64,000 nucleotides of DNA from the NCBI GenBank assembly GCA_029851415.1, contig CM056742.1, positions 189,577,344-189,641,343 of the forward strand, given 5' to 3'. The DNA is from Eretmocerus hayati. Taxonomy: Eukaryota > Arthropoda > Insecta > Hymenoptera > Aphelinidae. The position numbers were made by a program, and so were the translations under genes. The notes under the pieces were generated by a model that ran no database searches, was not told the origin of the DNA, and saw nothing but the letters and a program-made list of their open reading frames with translations. Positions 8,721 to 20,365 of the stretch are shown here, one piece after another (the stretch's first letter is position 1; each line of letters opens with the position of its first letter).

Positions 8721-9928
8721 GTATCTTTGCCGACTTGTGTAGACATGCGTGATCACACCAGTAATGCGGAGAGTGATTCCTCGATTTTTGGAGAACCTAG
8801 AGCATCACAGCCTGGAAGACTCATAGTCGATACTTACTTTGGTTTGCGTTGAGATTTGTCAGAGACATCGGACTCGTCAGTATGCGAGTAGTACCTACAC
8901 AACCTTCACTGACTTGAGTGCTGGACGTGAGTGTTCGGCTAAATGCCCCCGTTTGACGCGATTTTGAGACAGCGCCTCTATCGGCGACTGCGGTAGCCTG
9001 TGCTTCGAATTACATGGTGAAAATGGCTTGGCTGTCGCTAAAAGGCGATAGTCCGCTATCTCAGAATCGCCTCAATCGAGCGTGAGTAGCCACCAGCTTG
9101 CTCGGAAAAAAGATTGTTCATTCTAACCAATCAGAATTGGTTGGAATTCGAACGAACAATTTGATCAGTTCTGTCAGATGAATAAACCGGGGTTCGTTAT
9201 CCTGACCAACTGAATTTAATTGTGCGGATTGTTTACAAGCATCAAATAACCTCTTAGATATATTGTGTAGAATTATTGTAGTGGCTGTACGATTATCGTT
9301 GTGATTAGTTCTAAAATTCGAAGAGTCTAGATGGATGATTATAAATATGTTGAGAGCCTGTTGAAATTGTGGAGCGTCTCGGATTATGTCTAATCACTCG
9401 AATTGCTTTCGATATATAACACAATTAAGATATTTTTAAAATTTTCCTGTGCGTGTTAAGGAAGAAATAGGCAATTTTGAGTTTGTGAGTTGAGTTTATC
9501 GTGCACTAATGTATTAGATTCATCATCTCAGATTGTTTCTTGCAATGAAAAATTCTCAAATCCCTCTGTTAGGATGAGATAGAGCACTGAGGATAGACTT
9601 TTTCATGCTCTAGATGTGGGGTAGTGATACCAGAATAATGTATGGAGAATTTCTCGCTTTTTACTGCTACCCACTTGAAAGTTTTCTTATAGTCAATGAC
9701 CCTTGCCCTGAATTCATTTCTTCGTGTTAAAATTTCCTTTGGATCTTCACGATTGCTCTCTTGTATGGATCAAAATTTTTACGAAATGTTTTGATATTCG
9801 AACGAAAGACGTTGGACAACGCAATGTGCAATCTCATCCTCCTCATCGACTCAGATCGATCATTTTCGTTTGAAATTATTATGTCTTTCTGACATAAACA
9901 ACGTTACTTAAGGTGGCTCGAGCACTTT
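8721..9928. other. Non-coding stretch, nothing recognised
   Basis: No supported ORF or repeat. A short inverted motif, AACCAATCAGAATTGGTT, lies near 9,126. Confidence 0.5.
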
Positions 9929-9932
9929 TTAA

Positions 9933-10771
9933 CCCTTAGCTGGCACACCTCCGCCAAATAACATAGCTGGCCAACCTGGGCCGATTCGACCCACGCCAAA
10001 AAATTGGTGCTGTAGCTATTATATTGAATCTTTTGACTTGAAAATTTTTTTGTAGCTCCTTTGATATGTTTTTGATCGGCCAATGAATCCAGATATCCTC
10101 CAAGGTCGAATAAAAAATTCCAAAAAGTACAAATGTCCAGAAAAATGCAAAAAAACACCTTTTTCACTAAAAAATTATAGATGGCGCAATTTTCATCCAA
10201 ATGAGCTGAAAATTCAACTGAGTCATCTAGAGATGAGGCCAATTCAAGGAAAAAATAGCGCAAGAGTGGATCTTGAAAGAAAAGTATTCATTCTGACATA
10301 TTTCGACCGATGAATTGAGAATTTTTATTCTCACCCAATATGCCGGATTGAGGACCTCCATTGAAAGATCGACCACTGGACTATTTTTTTCTCATATCTT
10401 CTTGATCTTGAGATAAGTTAGTTAAATTTTCAGCTCAATCCATTGAAAATTGCGTCCTCTAGAATATTTTCAGTGGAAAGGCCTTTTTTGACATTTTTCG
10501 CAATAATTTATCATTGCAACTATAGAATGCAGTTAAAAAAAACTAGCGCGCATAGCTGGCACACCTGGGTACTTTAGACCCAGCGGCAATTTTGCTTGGC
10601 TGTGGTGGGAAGATGCGCGCGCCAGGCCGGTTGCTATATGCACGATCGGTAAGTGGCACATCTTCACTACCAATACATGTCACCCTGAGCCCAGGAAACT
10701 TCGAATTACGAGCGTGGCAATCTCATAAAAAAGGCTTTGGGTCGAATAGACCCACGTGTGCCAACCGAGGG
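9933..10771. mobile_element. piggyBac-like MITE (839 bp, TTAA target site)
   Basis: The element is bounded by TTAA on both sides (9,929-9,932 and 10,772-10,775) and starts CCCTTAGCTGGCACAC, with the inverted end GTGTGCCAACCGAGGG. TTAA plus a CCC-initial TIR is the signature of the piggyBac superfamily. Subterminal sequences also pair, for example GGGCCGATTCGACCCA near 9,979 with TGGGTCGAATAGACCC near 10,738. Part of the interior is also inverted, around GCGCAATTTTCATCC near 10,185. No transposase ORF is present, so it is non-autonomous. TIR mismatches suggest moderate age. Confidence 0.8.
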
Positions 10772-10775
10772 TTAA

Positions 10776-13700
10776 TAAAACATTTGTTTTGGACGCAAGT
10801 GGGCCCAAATTACAGCTAAAATTATCAACATTATAGAACCGTTGAGAAATCATGGGGTCAACCACCAAAATCGTGAGCAAATTGACTTCAAAAATTGTTT
10901 CTGACTACACGTAACCTTATGGGCCAGACGCGTTAAGATGAGATTGCGTGCCAACTATTTATATGATTTTTGTTCTGGCCAAAAGAAACGGTTCTTTCAT
11001 CCATTCCTTATGTTTTGATACCAGGCCAACTATGGGTCAACCATCAAAATTACGAGAAAATGAGATTGAAAGTAAAAAAGCTAGCGTTGCAGCCAGCGCT
11101 TGCGTTGTGAGTATCCCTATGTATAGCGCCAATGACGCGGTGGAAAGAGAAAAGGCGCGCGGGGCCCCGCGCTTGGTACGCTCCTACGCGCTCGAGCCTC
11201 CTTAAAAAACAGCCAAATCCAACAAAATGAAATCGAATGATCTAGCCAATTCGATAAGCGTTCAAAATCCAACCAAGTTTTTTTTGTTGTCCTAACCAAC
11301 TGAATGGCTCTCTTAACCAATCTCTTCCCGTGTAATGAAGATTCAATATGATTTTCAGTCTATGTCTACAGGCTGTGATTTGTTCTTGAGACGCAAAGAC
11401 ACATCAAGGAATAATACTCTCTTTGCTTTTGTACGCTAAAGAGTAACTCGACGGCAGTCTACTGCAGCATTCGGGTTGCTCAAGGCCATGCATGGTCAAT
11501 ACGATGCAGAAATGAACAATGACAGACCGAATGAACGGAGTCTGCACTCTAGAATTTCCAAGCACTGAGGGAATGATTTCTCTAATTCTCTGGTGACAAC
11601 CTGCCGGGAACGATCTGGTAACATGTGATGCCCTCCCGCCCAAGAATTTTACTGCGTACAAAACAAAACGTACGCACCGTCGTCAGAATGGTTCAGGTGT
11701 GTGATCTAATCACCTTCTGGTGTTGATGATTCTCAATGTCTACTTGATTGTCGTTCTCACGCGTGAAATATTGAACTCATCTTCGAATGACCTAGTGAGA
11801 TTTATGTTGAATTGTGTTCCTCAATCTTCACTAAAATCCAGTACACATGTTCGGGATTGTGGAAGAATATTTTCCGATCAAAAGGGGGTTTCGAGCAAGA
11901 GTGGAGAACTTATCCTCCACACAAGCTACACGGCGGATAGTTAGAGTAAACAAAAAGAAGTAGCTATCTCTTTCTCTTCATCGCAAACTTGCTCATGGCC
12001 TCGCTCATGGCTTACATGGTGCATTTGTATGACACTCCAGGAGATAATATTTTTGGGCGCGATGCCACCCCCGATATTACTCATCGCGGCAGTGTTGTAC
12101 AGGGCTGGCATGGCGCGCGGGTCGGGAAACTGATGCGAAGGCTCACTCTGGCGAAGTTGCTCAACGTTTTGAGCGCATTTTCACTCCCGAGTTTTCCAGG
12201 AAGCAAAGAATAATTAAATTTCCGAAACTAATTACAGCTCGTTGCAATTACACGGGCGCCACCGCGGCGCGAAACATTATCACGCTCTCACTCCGAGATG
12301 CCCCGGGCACACCTTTTTCGTTCCCCGAATTTTTCTCTCTCAATTAGCCCTTCGTCGAGCTTTGACCAGACGTGACCGGACCTCACGCAGCCACACACCA
12401 TCAGAGCTTTTCTACATTCTGGTGCCGCGGCTCGATTGGAAGGATTTTTCGATTTCCTGAGACGTGAAGATTCAGCCTTGGCTCTGACCTTCGGGGGTGA
12501 GTTGGCTGGAGTGAATTTGGCGTTGCGGGTCCAGGAAAGGGTGTATCTCTCGACTCGACTTGAAATTGAAAGTCTGGTCGAGAGTGACCCTTTGCAACGG
12601 ACTAATTAAATGTCTCTCCACTACACGCCGGCCCGGAGAGGACTTTCGGTGAATATTTATTAACACCAATCATTACTATCATGAAGCACAGTCCAGCACT
12701 GAAAGGAAGAGAACGCTCTGTGAGTCAATATACTGATAAGCGGCGTGGTTGACATAATGGTTGGTGGACGTTGAACATTGGATTTTTGGCTTTGAGTGAG
12801 CTTCAGGTTGGTCGAATCCAGCAATCCCATGACCAGTACGGGTACTCATCTTTTGAAGGTGAGATATTTAGTCAAATTCAAACCCATCTCGTTCTTTCGT
12901 GAGTGGCGTCATGGCTAAATGGTACAGTACAAATTTATGTTTTATGTTACGAACTAGGTATTCACCGCGCGCAAGCGCGCGGATCGTCTTCGTTATGATC
13001 GGTAATTTTTTGAATGCAAGGATATTCTGATGTTCTAAGAATATATGCATCCCAGACATAATTGATAGCTTATCACTGGAATTATATACCGATTCACAGC
13101 CCCACCACAAAAACAAAAATGTCAATCTCTCGATTTTTTAATTCACTGATAGAACATTGATTTTGCCGAAACAACGATGAGCTTCTCGTTTCACAAATTG
13201 ATTCCGAATGATTGGTAACTGTTATTGTCATCATAATACAATGCTCTCATGACTCTCAGATAAGAACACGACATGTGATTTTTCCAAAACAAATCTGAGC
13301 CACAATTATGATCGATTCTCCACTAAGTGCTCTCAATATTCCTCACTCCTTCAATACAATGAACACTGGAAGTTGTAGGCATTCCATAGGATCAAAAACT
13401 CCTCAAATTTACAACTCTGTTGTAAGCTTCCACAACATCCACATAATTTCTTTTAGGATTATCTTCATGCTCTCATTTTTACTCAGCAAAACGTGAAGAG
13501 ATATAGCTTTTATTTTTTAAGGGAGCTGATGAATCAGTTTTTGGATTGAACTTATCTTACATCGTTCGAGAACGTCAGCTCAAAACATTTCAATAGTTTT
13601 TGCGGAATAGCCCATATATCTATCACAATTAATGGAGGGGGGGGGCAGCTCGTAATAAGACTGCTTGAAATAATAAAATCGTCTATCAACTGCTAATTCG

Positions 13701-16639
13701 AACCATTATCGAATGATCCTGAAAACAGGCAACCAGACATACTTGTTTGGTGTACGTCCGCGTGGTCGCGACCTGTGATACCGACACACGTGGAGGCTAT
13801 AGTAACCTTTTTATAGTCTCCATGCCGACACACGAGTCAATCCAAGATGGTCGAATGTGACATCTTAGCAGTGGTCGATAGCTCTCGACTCTGAAGATAT
13901 GGACATTAGATCTCACCAACGTGAACGTAGCTGCACTCCGAATTCGATGCTTTCGAGAAATTAATCGATCAATCGCACAATCGCAATTCGTGATAGGATA
14001 GGGGATTATTAACAACTCAAATCCACAATATTTTTGCTGGTAAATTTCAGTCTCATGCAGAGCCTACTTTTCTTTCTACCTCTGGAAAGTTTCGCCCCAG
14101 TAGTTTTTTAATTCTTGGTTTCTCCCCATCTGTTCCCCAATGGCACGAGTCTTGATGAACAACCAAGATCTAATATTCAAAGCCTCAAGACTCTGATTTT
14201 ATTTGAGGTCAGGGGCGAATATCAAAAGTTACCCATGAGCGCGGTTGCCGACTCACTAATAATCGTTCGTGATGAACCAAAAACCACGTTCAATGATGGA
14301 GACTGCAAAAATCTCAACAGAGATCGTCAATAAAAATATCAACAGAGATCGACACTACGCTATACTTGGAAGCAGTAGAAATCGCGGCCCGAACGATAAC
14401 GGGGACGACGCTGAAGAGCATGGCTAGGGTTTCAGTTCAGAATAGTACATTTTTGAGCCACCCGGATTAAAATTGGTTGTCCTCTTCAGAACCCTTCCAT
14501 TCTGCATCTCTGTATATTGTAAGATGAAGGGGTGAAGAAGTCCTCCTTCCAATGTCACACAAACGATCTCAATTCACCGTGCACACTAATCGGGTGGTTA
14601 TGTACACAACGAATCTCATCAGATCAACAAAAAATACGAACGTTGTTGTGAAGATAATGTCGCGTTAATTGAATCTCGCCAAAATAGTCGAGGCCGAAGA
14701 GCTGAGAATTGTCAAGTGCGGGACAAGAAAGATTCTATCCAATCGAGAGGGCGAGACTCTTGCCGTTCCATTTGCTGGGATGAATAAGACGAAAACACTT
14801 CAGGGATACACGCTTAATTGCTTCCTCGCTCTTGAAGTTGAATCAGGGCTCATTTGCCCTGAGTATTTGAAGAGTTTCACTGATTGCTAACTCTTTCCCT
14901 CAATGAATTAGTGAGGAAGTGGTCTTGCCGAAATCAAATCTTGGCCTTGACCGGACTTGTTCAATTTCCTATGAGCCACCATGATTGGTTTAGTTCACAG
15001 CTCAATTTTGTCTTATTGATTTATATCCAACATTCAAGGTTCATCCATTCTTTTAGACGTCATCTTAGTTAGAAATTTTCTCTGTGAGATGATGCAAACA
15101 GGCATTATGCACCTGAAAATCCATCAGACTACAAAATCTTGTTACTGTAACAGATCAAATTGCACTTTGGAGTTATGGTAAATGCGTATATTTGCGCTAC
15201 ATCGATGTCGTTCTGAGCAATGAATTTGAATTTCGAAGCAGTTGCGAACCATGCTGGCATGGGCTACCTTGAGGCTCTTACTTCTTGGGAAAAAAGGAAT
15301 AAAACCGACGATGTCACAGGGAACCCATATAAAATTGCCATTTGAGAGGATCGGCAGTTGGCTTGTCCACCTAGCAAATATGCAAATAGTCTACGATCGG
15401 GGAGCAGTTTTGCGAAAAGTCATTTATGCAAATATATGCATGCCTCCAAAGAAACGAAACGCCCTTGTCCTGTTCCCACGTCGATTTGCATTTCACACCC
15501 ATTGTAAGTAGACGGCAATCGATTTTTGAGAGACTATCTATGAAAAATTTGCAGGACTGCAGGAAAAAACTCTAAAAAAGTGATGCAGACAGTGATACTA
15601 GTATGAGCTCAACCTCTGAAATTTGTCCCTCGCTCTTCAGCTTGTCTGCTCGAACTTGAACACAACCAAGTTTAGCAGACAGCCAGATGATGTTTCAGTT
15701 ACCTGTACTTCGTACGAGAATCAGTTTAGTCCTCAATCAATATGAAGGATCGTAACGATCTTACGCACTACCCAAATCTTGATATACAAATACTTCTTAC
15801 CCAATTCGGTTGTATTTTAAATTTTTTCGACCTATCTTGTATTCACTCTAACTTTGGACAATTCTATCGTAGTACATCGCGCGAGAGGCAACTTTCCAAA
15901 TCTTCGTCGTATCTTCCACAAGATTTCATGCTAAGTCTCATATAATTAGAGTCCACCGACTGAGCGCTTGAAAGGGAGTTTAAGCCCACAAAGAGTTCTG
16001 GAAGAAATTAAATCAGACTCGGTTTTTGACTGTTTTCAAGAGCTTGTATAGAATCGGGATCTACATAGCACAATCATATCATTGTTGTCCCTTCAACTAG
16101 ACACCTAGATAAATATTTTCTCATAGGTCTGATCGATGGAAAAGAAGAATTTTTCTTCAAATTAGCTTTGACGTCTTACGTTTTTGCAACAATAAGCGAA
16201 TTTAATTGGCTGTAGCTGAGACGAAAGATAGGATAATGACACTTACAACAACGCAAATGGAAGGTCTTTCCAAGCTCTTTAAATTTGCTGTGGAAAAGAA
16301 TTTCGCTACGAGGCTTCCATTCCGAGCTGTACGCTTCCAGAGATTGTTCTAAATTGCAGTTTTGGGCCGTTTTAGATGGATCAGTGGGACCTATCAAAAA
16401 TCAATTTTTTGTATATTATGACGAACAAAATGTGCTTATGTGGGCTTAAAAAGATGCACCTGTGTCCGAGCTGCAGCTCTTCTAAAATGGCGAAAAATAA
16501 CCGAATAAGCGAAAGAATGGCCATAATCGGCCTTTGAAACTTCATAGGGCTCGTCAAAGTCTCCGAAAGAATCTGAAAAAAATTTTTCTCAACTATATTT
16601 CAGTAGTATCTACGGAATAAAAATGTTTGGGGCTTTTTA
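10776..16639. other. Long non-coding stretch, no gene supported
   Basis: Only short, overlapping open frames occur here and none shows a recognisable domain or splice structure. Small items seen are a G run near 13,637 and a CGCG-rich palindromic patch at 12,964-12,981. If host exons are present they are too short for me to recognise by eye. Confidence 0.4.
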
Positions 16640-17410
16640 AAAACCCGTCGAATTTCAAAATGTTCGACTTGCTACACAATAACCTATATTCAAAATAAAA
16701 TGTTCCGATACATTTTGAATTATTTTTTTGAGGAAGCTCGTTAGGGAATTTGGTGCCATCTAACCTAGGCTTACCTTTTTCTAAGCAATATCTGTTATTT
16801 GATTGAGACCAAATCTTGATACAGTTGGTTCAAGACTGATTAAAATGGAATTCTTTGTGAAAATTTGGATATTTTTGGAGTGTCGAGGTTTGCAGAGCTT
16901 AAATGAAATTCCAGTATCAACCAATCCATAGATCTTTTCGAAATAACCATGGTCTAGGTAACTTGAATCCCCGTGAGACCCTGGTGGAGGAAGATATGCA
17001 AGTATTAAAACACTAGATTTGAGCAATTTTTCTCGGGAAAACTCCTAGATTGAATGAGTTTGGGAAAAAAGAGCTGTCAAATCACTGAACTCATCTCTGA
17101 ATGATTCTTTACGAGTACTAGGAAGGCAAAAGTTGATCAGGTAAACTGTAGAAGAGAAAACGTGTCAGAAAGGCACAAAACCGCGGACCAGGGGGCGCGA
17201 ATACGAGTCTCTCACAGGTCTAGATTGCTCCAGGGAGAAAAAGCGTTACCTACAATCGATAGATTTTGTCGAGATGGACAAAATGGTCTGAGCATTATTG
17301 GGGTAAACGGAATTTTGGTGAAGCAAATATGCGATTGAATGGAAAATTTGAGTCACGAAATAACCATTTCTCTCCAGAGGAAGCAAAATAGTTTGAATCA
17401 AAAATAAACG
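16640..17410. repeat. Dispersed repeat, copy B
   Basis: This segment is collinear with about 1,000-1,710: GAGGAAGC at 16,730, an AGCAATATCTGTTATTTGATTG block, a CTAGGAAGGCAAAAGTTGAT block, ACCTACAATCGATAGATTTT near 17,248 and a final CAGAGGAAGC. Only one copy of the 317-bp unit is present here, against about four at 1-1,240. Confidence 0.7.
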
Positions 17411-17721
17411 ATTTTATCAATTTGCTTGAACCAATTCGATTTTAACGAAGTGCGACCGGATTTCGGTTTGGTGACATGGATTTTTATCTTCAGAAGAGTC
17501 TCCTGAAGAGGGTCCTGCAGAGAAACCTTGTCCGAATGATTTCCCTAACGACGGCGCCAGCTTGTCCCGCACTAAATGACCTATGTAGTGAAGTGTGAAG
17601 ATGAAAACAGAAGCCTCAGGATTATCGCGATAAGGAATTAGAACGCGAATGTCGTGTCACTCAATTACTCAAATTATCGTGCCACGAGATCATTGCCAAG
17701 TATTAGATGCCTTCACGATTC

Positions 17722-17879
17722 ACACTGGTATTCATAGTCGTTATAACCCTAGAGTTAAGAATTATAACGTGAAGTGAATGATCAGTCGTTAGTTCATCCT
17801 TCTGCCACGCCAATTACAGCGCCTAACCCGCGGATCAATTCCTAACTCTCGGGTTATAACGACTATGAATAACAGTGTC
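17722..17879. mobile_element. Small MITE-like inverted repeat
   Basis: Arms of about 39 bp, 17,722-17,760 and 17,841-17,879, pair through TATTCATAGTCGTTATAACC and its complement, with about 80 bp between them. Total length is about 158 bp. It is non-coding and no TSD was established. Confidence 0.7.
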
Positions 17880-18489
17880 AGAGTCTCGGACCACCTGGCA
17901 TTAGGGCAGAGTCGAATGTTCTCTGAAAAGCCATTCATAGTCACACTTACATGTCCACGTGATTAAAAAAAGAATGAGACAAGAACAAGCTGATGGCTCT
18001 TGCATGTAGTGCAATATGTACGAATACATTCAGTCTTTCGAGAGACATATTTAGGGATCGCCTTGGAGATAAAATGGCTCTTGAGGGTAGAGTGACAGCT
18101 CACAGCTGCGAGTGTGCACTCTCACTCTTGTAAGCACTCAATTCAAAAACTTCAATCTATGGTGTGCACTTGCTGTTGGGAAGGAATGCTGCTTCACATG
18201 TTCTTTGGTTGTTGAGCAGAAATTTTGTTGTCTCTTTGGGTATTCTCAAAGTGAGCATTTGCGATGCTCATCATTCTGATGGAACTAAAGCATGCTAAGC
18301 CTTCGTCCTGAGAAGAGTCTTGGGTAGGTTTCAGAGCTTTCGAGAATTTGGGTAGGTAATATTGATACGTTCGAAAAATGATTCCCATCGTGACAGTATC
18401 GTCAAATCTTTCAACTTATATTTTATATTTTATTATAAGATATCATCATGATGCTCTTGACCCAACAACGCCGCATTAGTGGGGTCGTT

Positions 18490-19137
18490 GCACATTAGCC
18501 GAAAAGTACGTTTTTTCCCAGAAAAGTCTCGCTTCAACTGAATTTTCGACATGTCGGGATGGGGCAAACGGGATTTTCTTCGTTTTTTTGACAAACTTTC
18601 GAATGCCTTATGTTGATTTTGCCCCAAAAGCAATTGGATGACTTGTATTCGCCTAGAACACCGAATAAAAATCATGTCATCGCTGCATGAGCTGGAGACT
18701 CTACAAATCGATGCTGAATGAAATCTGTGAGGTTGAAAACTGCTCCATCCAACAGGAAGAATTGTAGATCTAATATTCATTACCTACAATTTGGGGCTTC
18801 GCGAGAAAAAAGGCCGAGATATTGAAGTGCTGATGAGTTCACTGTCTAAACAGAGATCAAAATATGTTTTTCCTGTTGGATGGAGCAGTTTTCAACCTCA
18901 CAGATTTCATTCAGCATCGATTTGTAGAGTCTCCAGCTCATGCAGCGATGACATGATTTTTATTCGGTGTTCTAGGCGAATACAAGTCACCCTATTGCTT
19001 TTGGGGCGAAATCAACATAAGGCATTCGAAAGTTTGTCAAAAAACGAAGAAAATCCCGTTAGCCCCATCCCGATATGTCGAAAATTCAGTTGAAGCGAGA
19101 CTTTTCTGGGAAAAAACGTACTTTTCGGCCAATGTGC
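18490..19137. repeat. Long inverted repeat, about 268-bp arms with 111-bp spacer
   Basis: Arms 18,490-18,758 and 18,870-19,137 are near-identical reverse complements. The outer ends contain GCACATTAGCCGAAAAG, and the inner ends contain CATCCAACAGGAA and its complement. Differences are a handful of substitutions. An RNA crossing it would form a long hairpin. The open frames on opposite strands (18,433-18,780 and 18,791-19,093) encode the same peptide only because the DNA is inverted, and they do not indicate genes. Confidence 0.9.
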
Positions 19138-19153
19138 GTTGGGTGCCAGCTTT

Positions 19154-19226
19154 ACCCATCAGTGAAGTTGAGCATTGTTTGGCGCGGTTAGTACTTGGAT
19201 GGGTAACCGCTCATTCAGGTCTACCT
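19154..19226 (+). pseudogene. 5S rRNA-like sequence (pseudogene or 5S-derived SINE head)
   Basis: About 70 bp matches the 3' two thirds of animal 5S rRNA: an ATCAGTGAAGTTGAGCA box-A-like region, then GGCGCGGTTAGTACTTGGAT and GGGTAACCGC, which correspond to the intermediate element and box C. The 5' third and the terminal stem are missing, so it cannot be a functional 5S gene. It begins 16 bp after the long inverted repeat ends. 5S-derived SINEs are known, so a SINE head is an alternative reading. Confidence 0.75.
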
Positions 19227-20290
19227 ATTTCGGTCGGTTGATGCTTACGACTCAGCAGTGCGAGCGAGAGGTGCGAAGTGCTTACTATCGATCACTGATG
19301 AGTGAGATCTATGCCCAATTGGTAACACGATATAAGTGCACGCGACTCTTTGAGGCAGGTTTTTTTTACACAATAAGGTTTTCCCTTGCCTCACGGGTAA
19401 AGCCGGGTGGATGCGAGGAGTTTACATAAACACACAGTACACTGACACACTCTCATCGCCAGTTATACAAATGAGAACTCCTACTTGCGAGTAGGTGAGT
19501 CCGGCACTGCGAGCAGTTTTACCCGTTGATGACTTGAACAACGGGTCACTAATTACCTAGAATGAAGTGTTCAGGTGCCTCTGAGAGTGAGTCTGAACAA
19601 GTCGTCTGATGCACACGGGTGGGATCTAGAAGTGGCTGTCGGGAGGGCCCGGATTAACAAGGAGGGCACAGTGGCCGTCTTTGACGGGCTGTGCCGGGGA
19701 GGTCTCAGACGTATCAACCACGAGTTCAAGAACAGAACACAGCTTGCGCTAGTCGTAACACAGTACACAGATTACCAAACAGTATCACCACACAGTAAAA
19801 CTCTATCGGCCTCCAAGGCCTCAATGATTCGAATGAAAAAATTAAAGAAAAATCCTTGTCCCGCCGATTTCCTTCGAAACATTGCACTCCTTCATTGTTC
19901 ACACTTATGAATAAATGAAATAGAAAATGGAAGAGTTCTGAGCGTGGGAACAATTTTTGCAAGCTGACAAATGCAAAGTGTGAGTTGCTGAATCAGAACA
20001 ACGGTCTCAAGCTCGGTATTGTATACATTATTCGGTTCACCTCGGCTCCTACAAAAGCGGCACCAAAGTTTCGTCGTTTCATCGCTTCTGAACCCCAGGC
20101 TCCGTTCCTCAGCCATTGCTCTTGCGCTAATTAATATGAGCGTTTTCTCGACGTCTGCTCCGCGTCTACGCCTCTTTTAAGAATACGATGACTGCAAAAG
20201 ATGAAAGCAAGCATAGAGAAAAAATGGGTTATGTCACCCGTCGACAACTCGTGTGCTTCTGTTTGGTAGCACTAATTGTCTAGAGTCATG
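19227..20290. other. Stretch with one unassigned open frame
   Basis: The plus-strand frame 19,575-19,910 (111 codons) starts in a comparatively GC-rich patch, 19,560-19,740, with charged, non-repetitive translation (for example DLEVAVGRARINKEGT). It has no recognised domain, and an ORF also exists on the opposite strand. It could be a remnant exon or a piece of a non-LTR element. Small direct or inverted GGGTAAA words around 19,396 and 19,515 were noted. Confidence 0.25.
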
Positions 20291-20294
20291 TCAT

Positions 20295-20365
20295 ACGCTT
20301 CATGGCGCAGTGGTAATTGCTACAGAGATGCAGCGCGACTTTGACGTTTGAGCTTCCCTGACTGC
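20295..20365 (+). repeat. Possible degenerate tRNA-like or SINE head
   Basis: An A-box-like TGGCGCAGTGGTAA (20,303-20,316) is followed by a weak B-box-like CGTTTGAGCTTCCC (20,345-20,358). The spacing suits a tRNA, but the B box has several mismatches and no acceptor stem closes, so this is tentative. Confidence 0.35.

Noticed and set aside
12895..12990. A-box-like GGCTAAATGGTA beside a CGCG palindrome
   Set aside because: No B box downstream. The CGCG patches here and near 27,020 are too short to call a family.
18433..19093. Two opposite-strand ORFs encoding the same peptide
   Set aside because: They are the two arms of a DNA inverted repeat, so the shared peptide is automatic. No domain or splice signal supports a gene.
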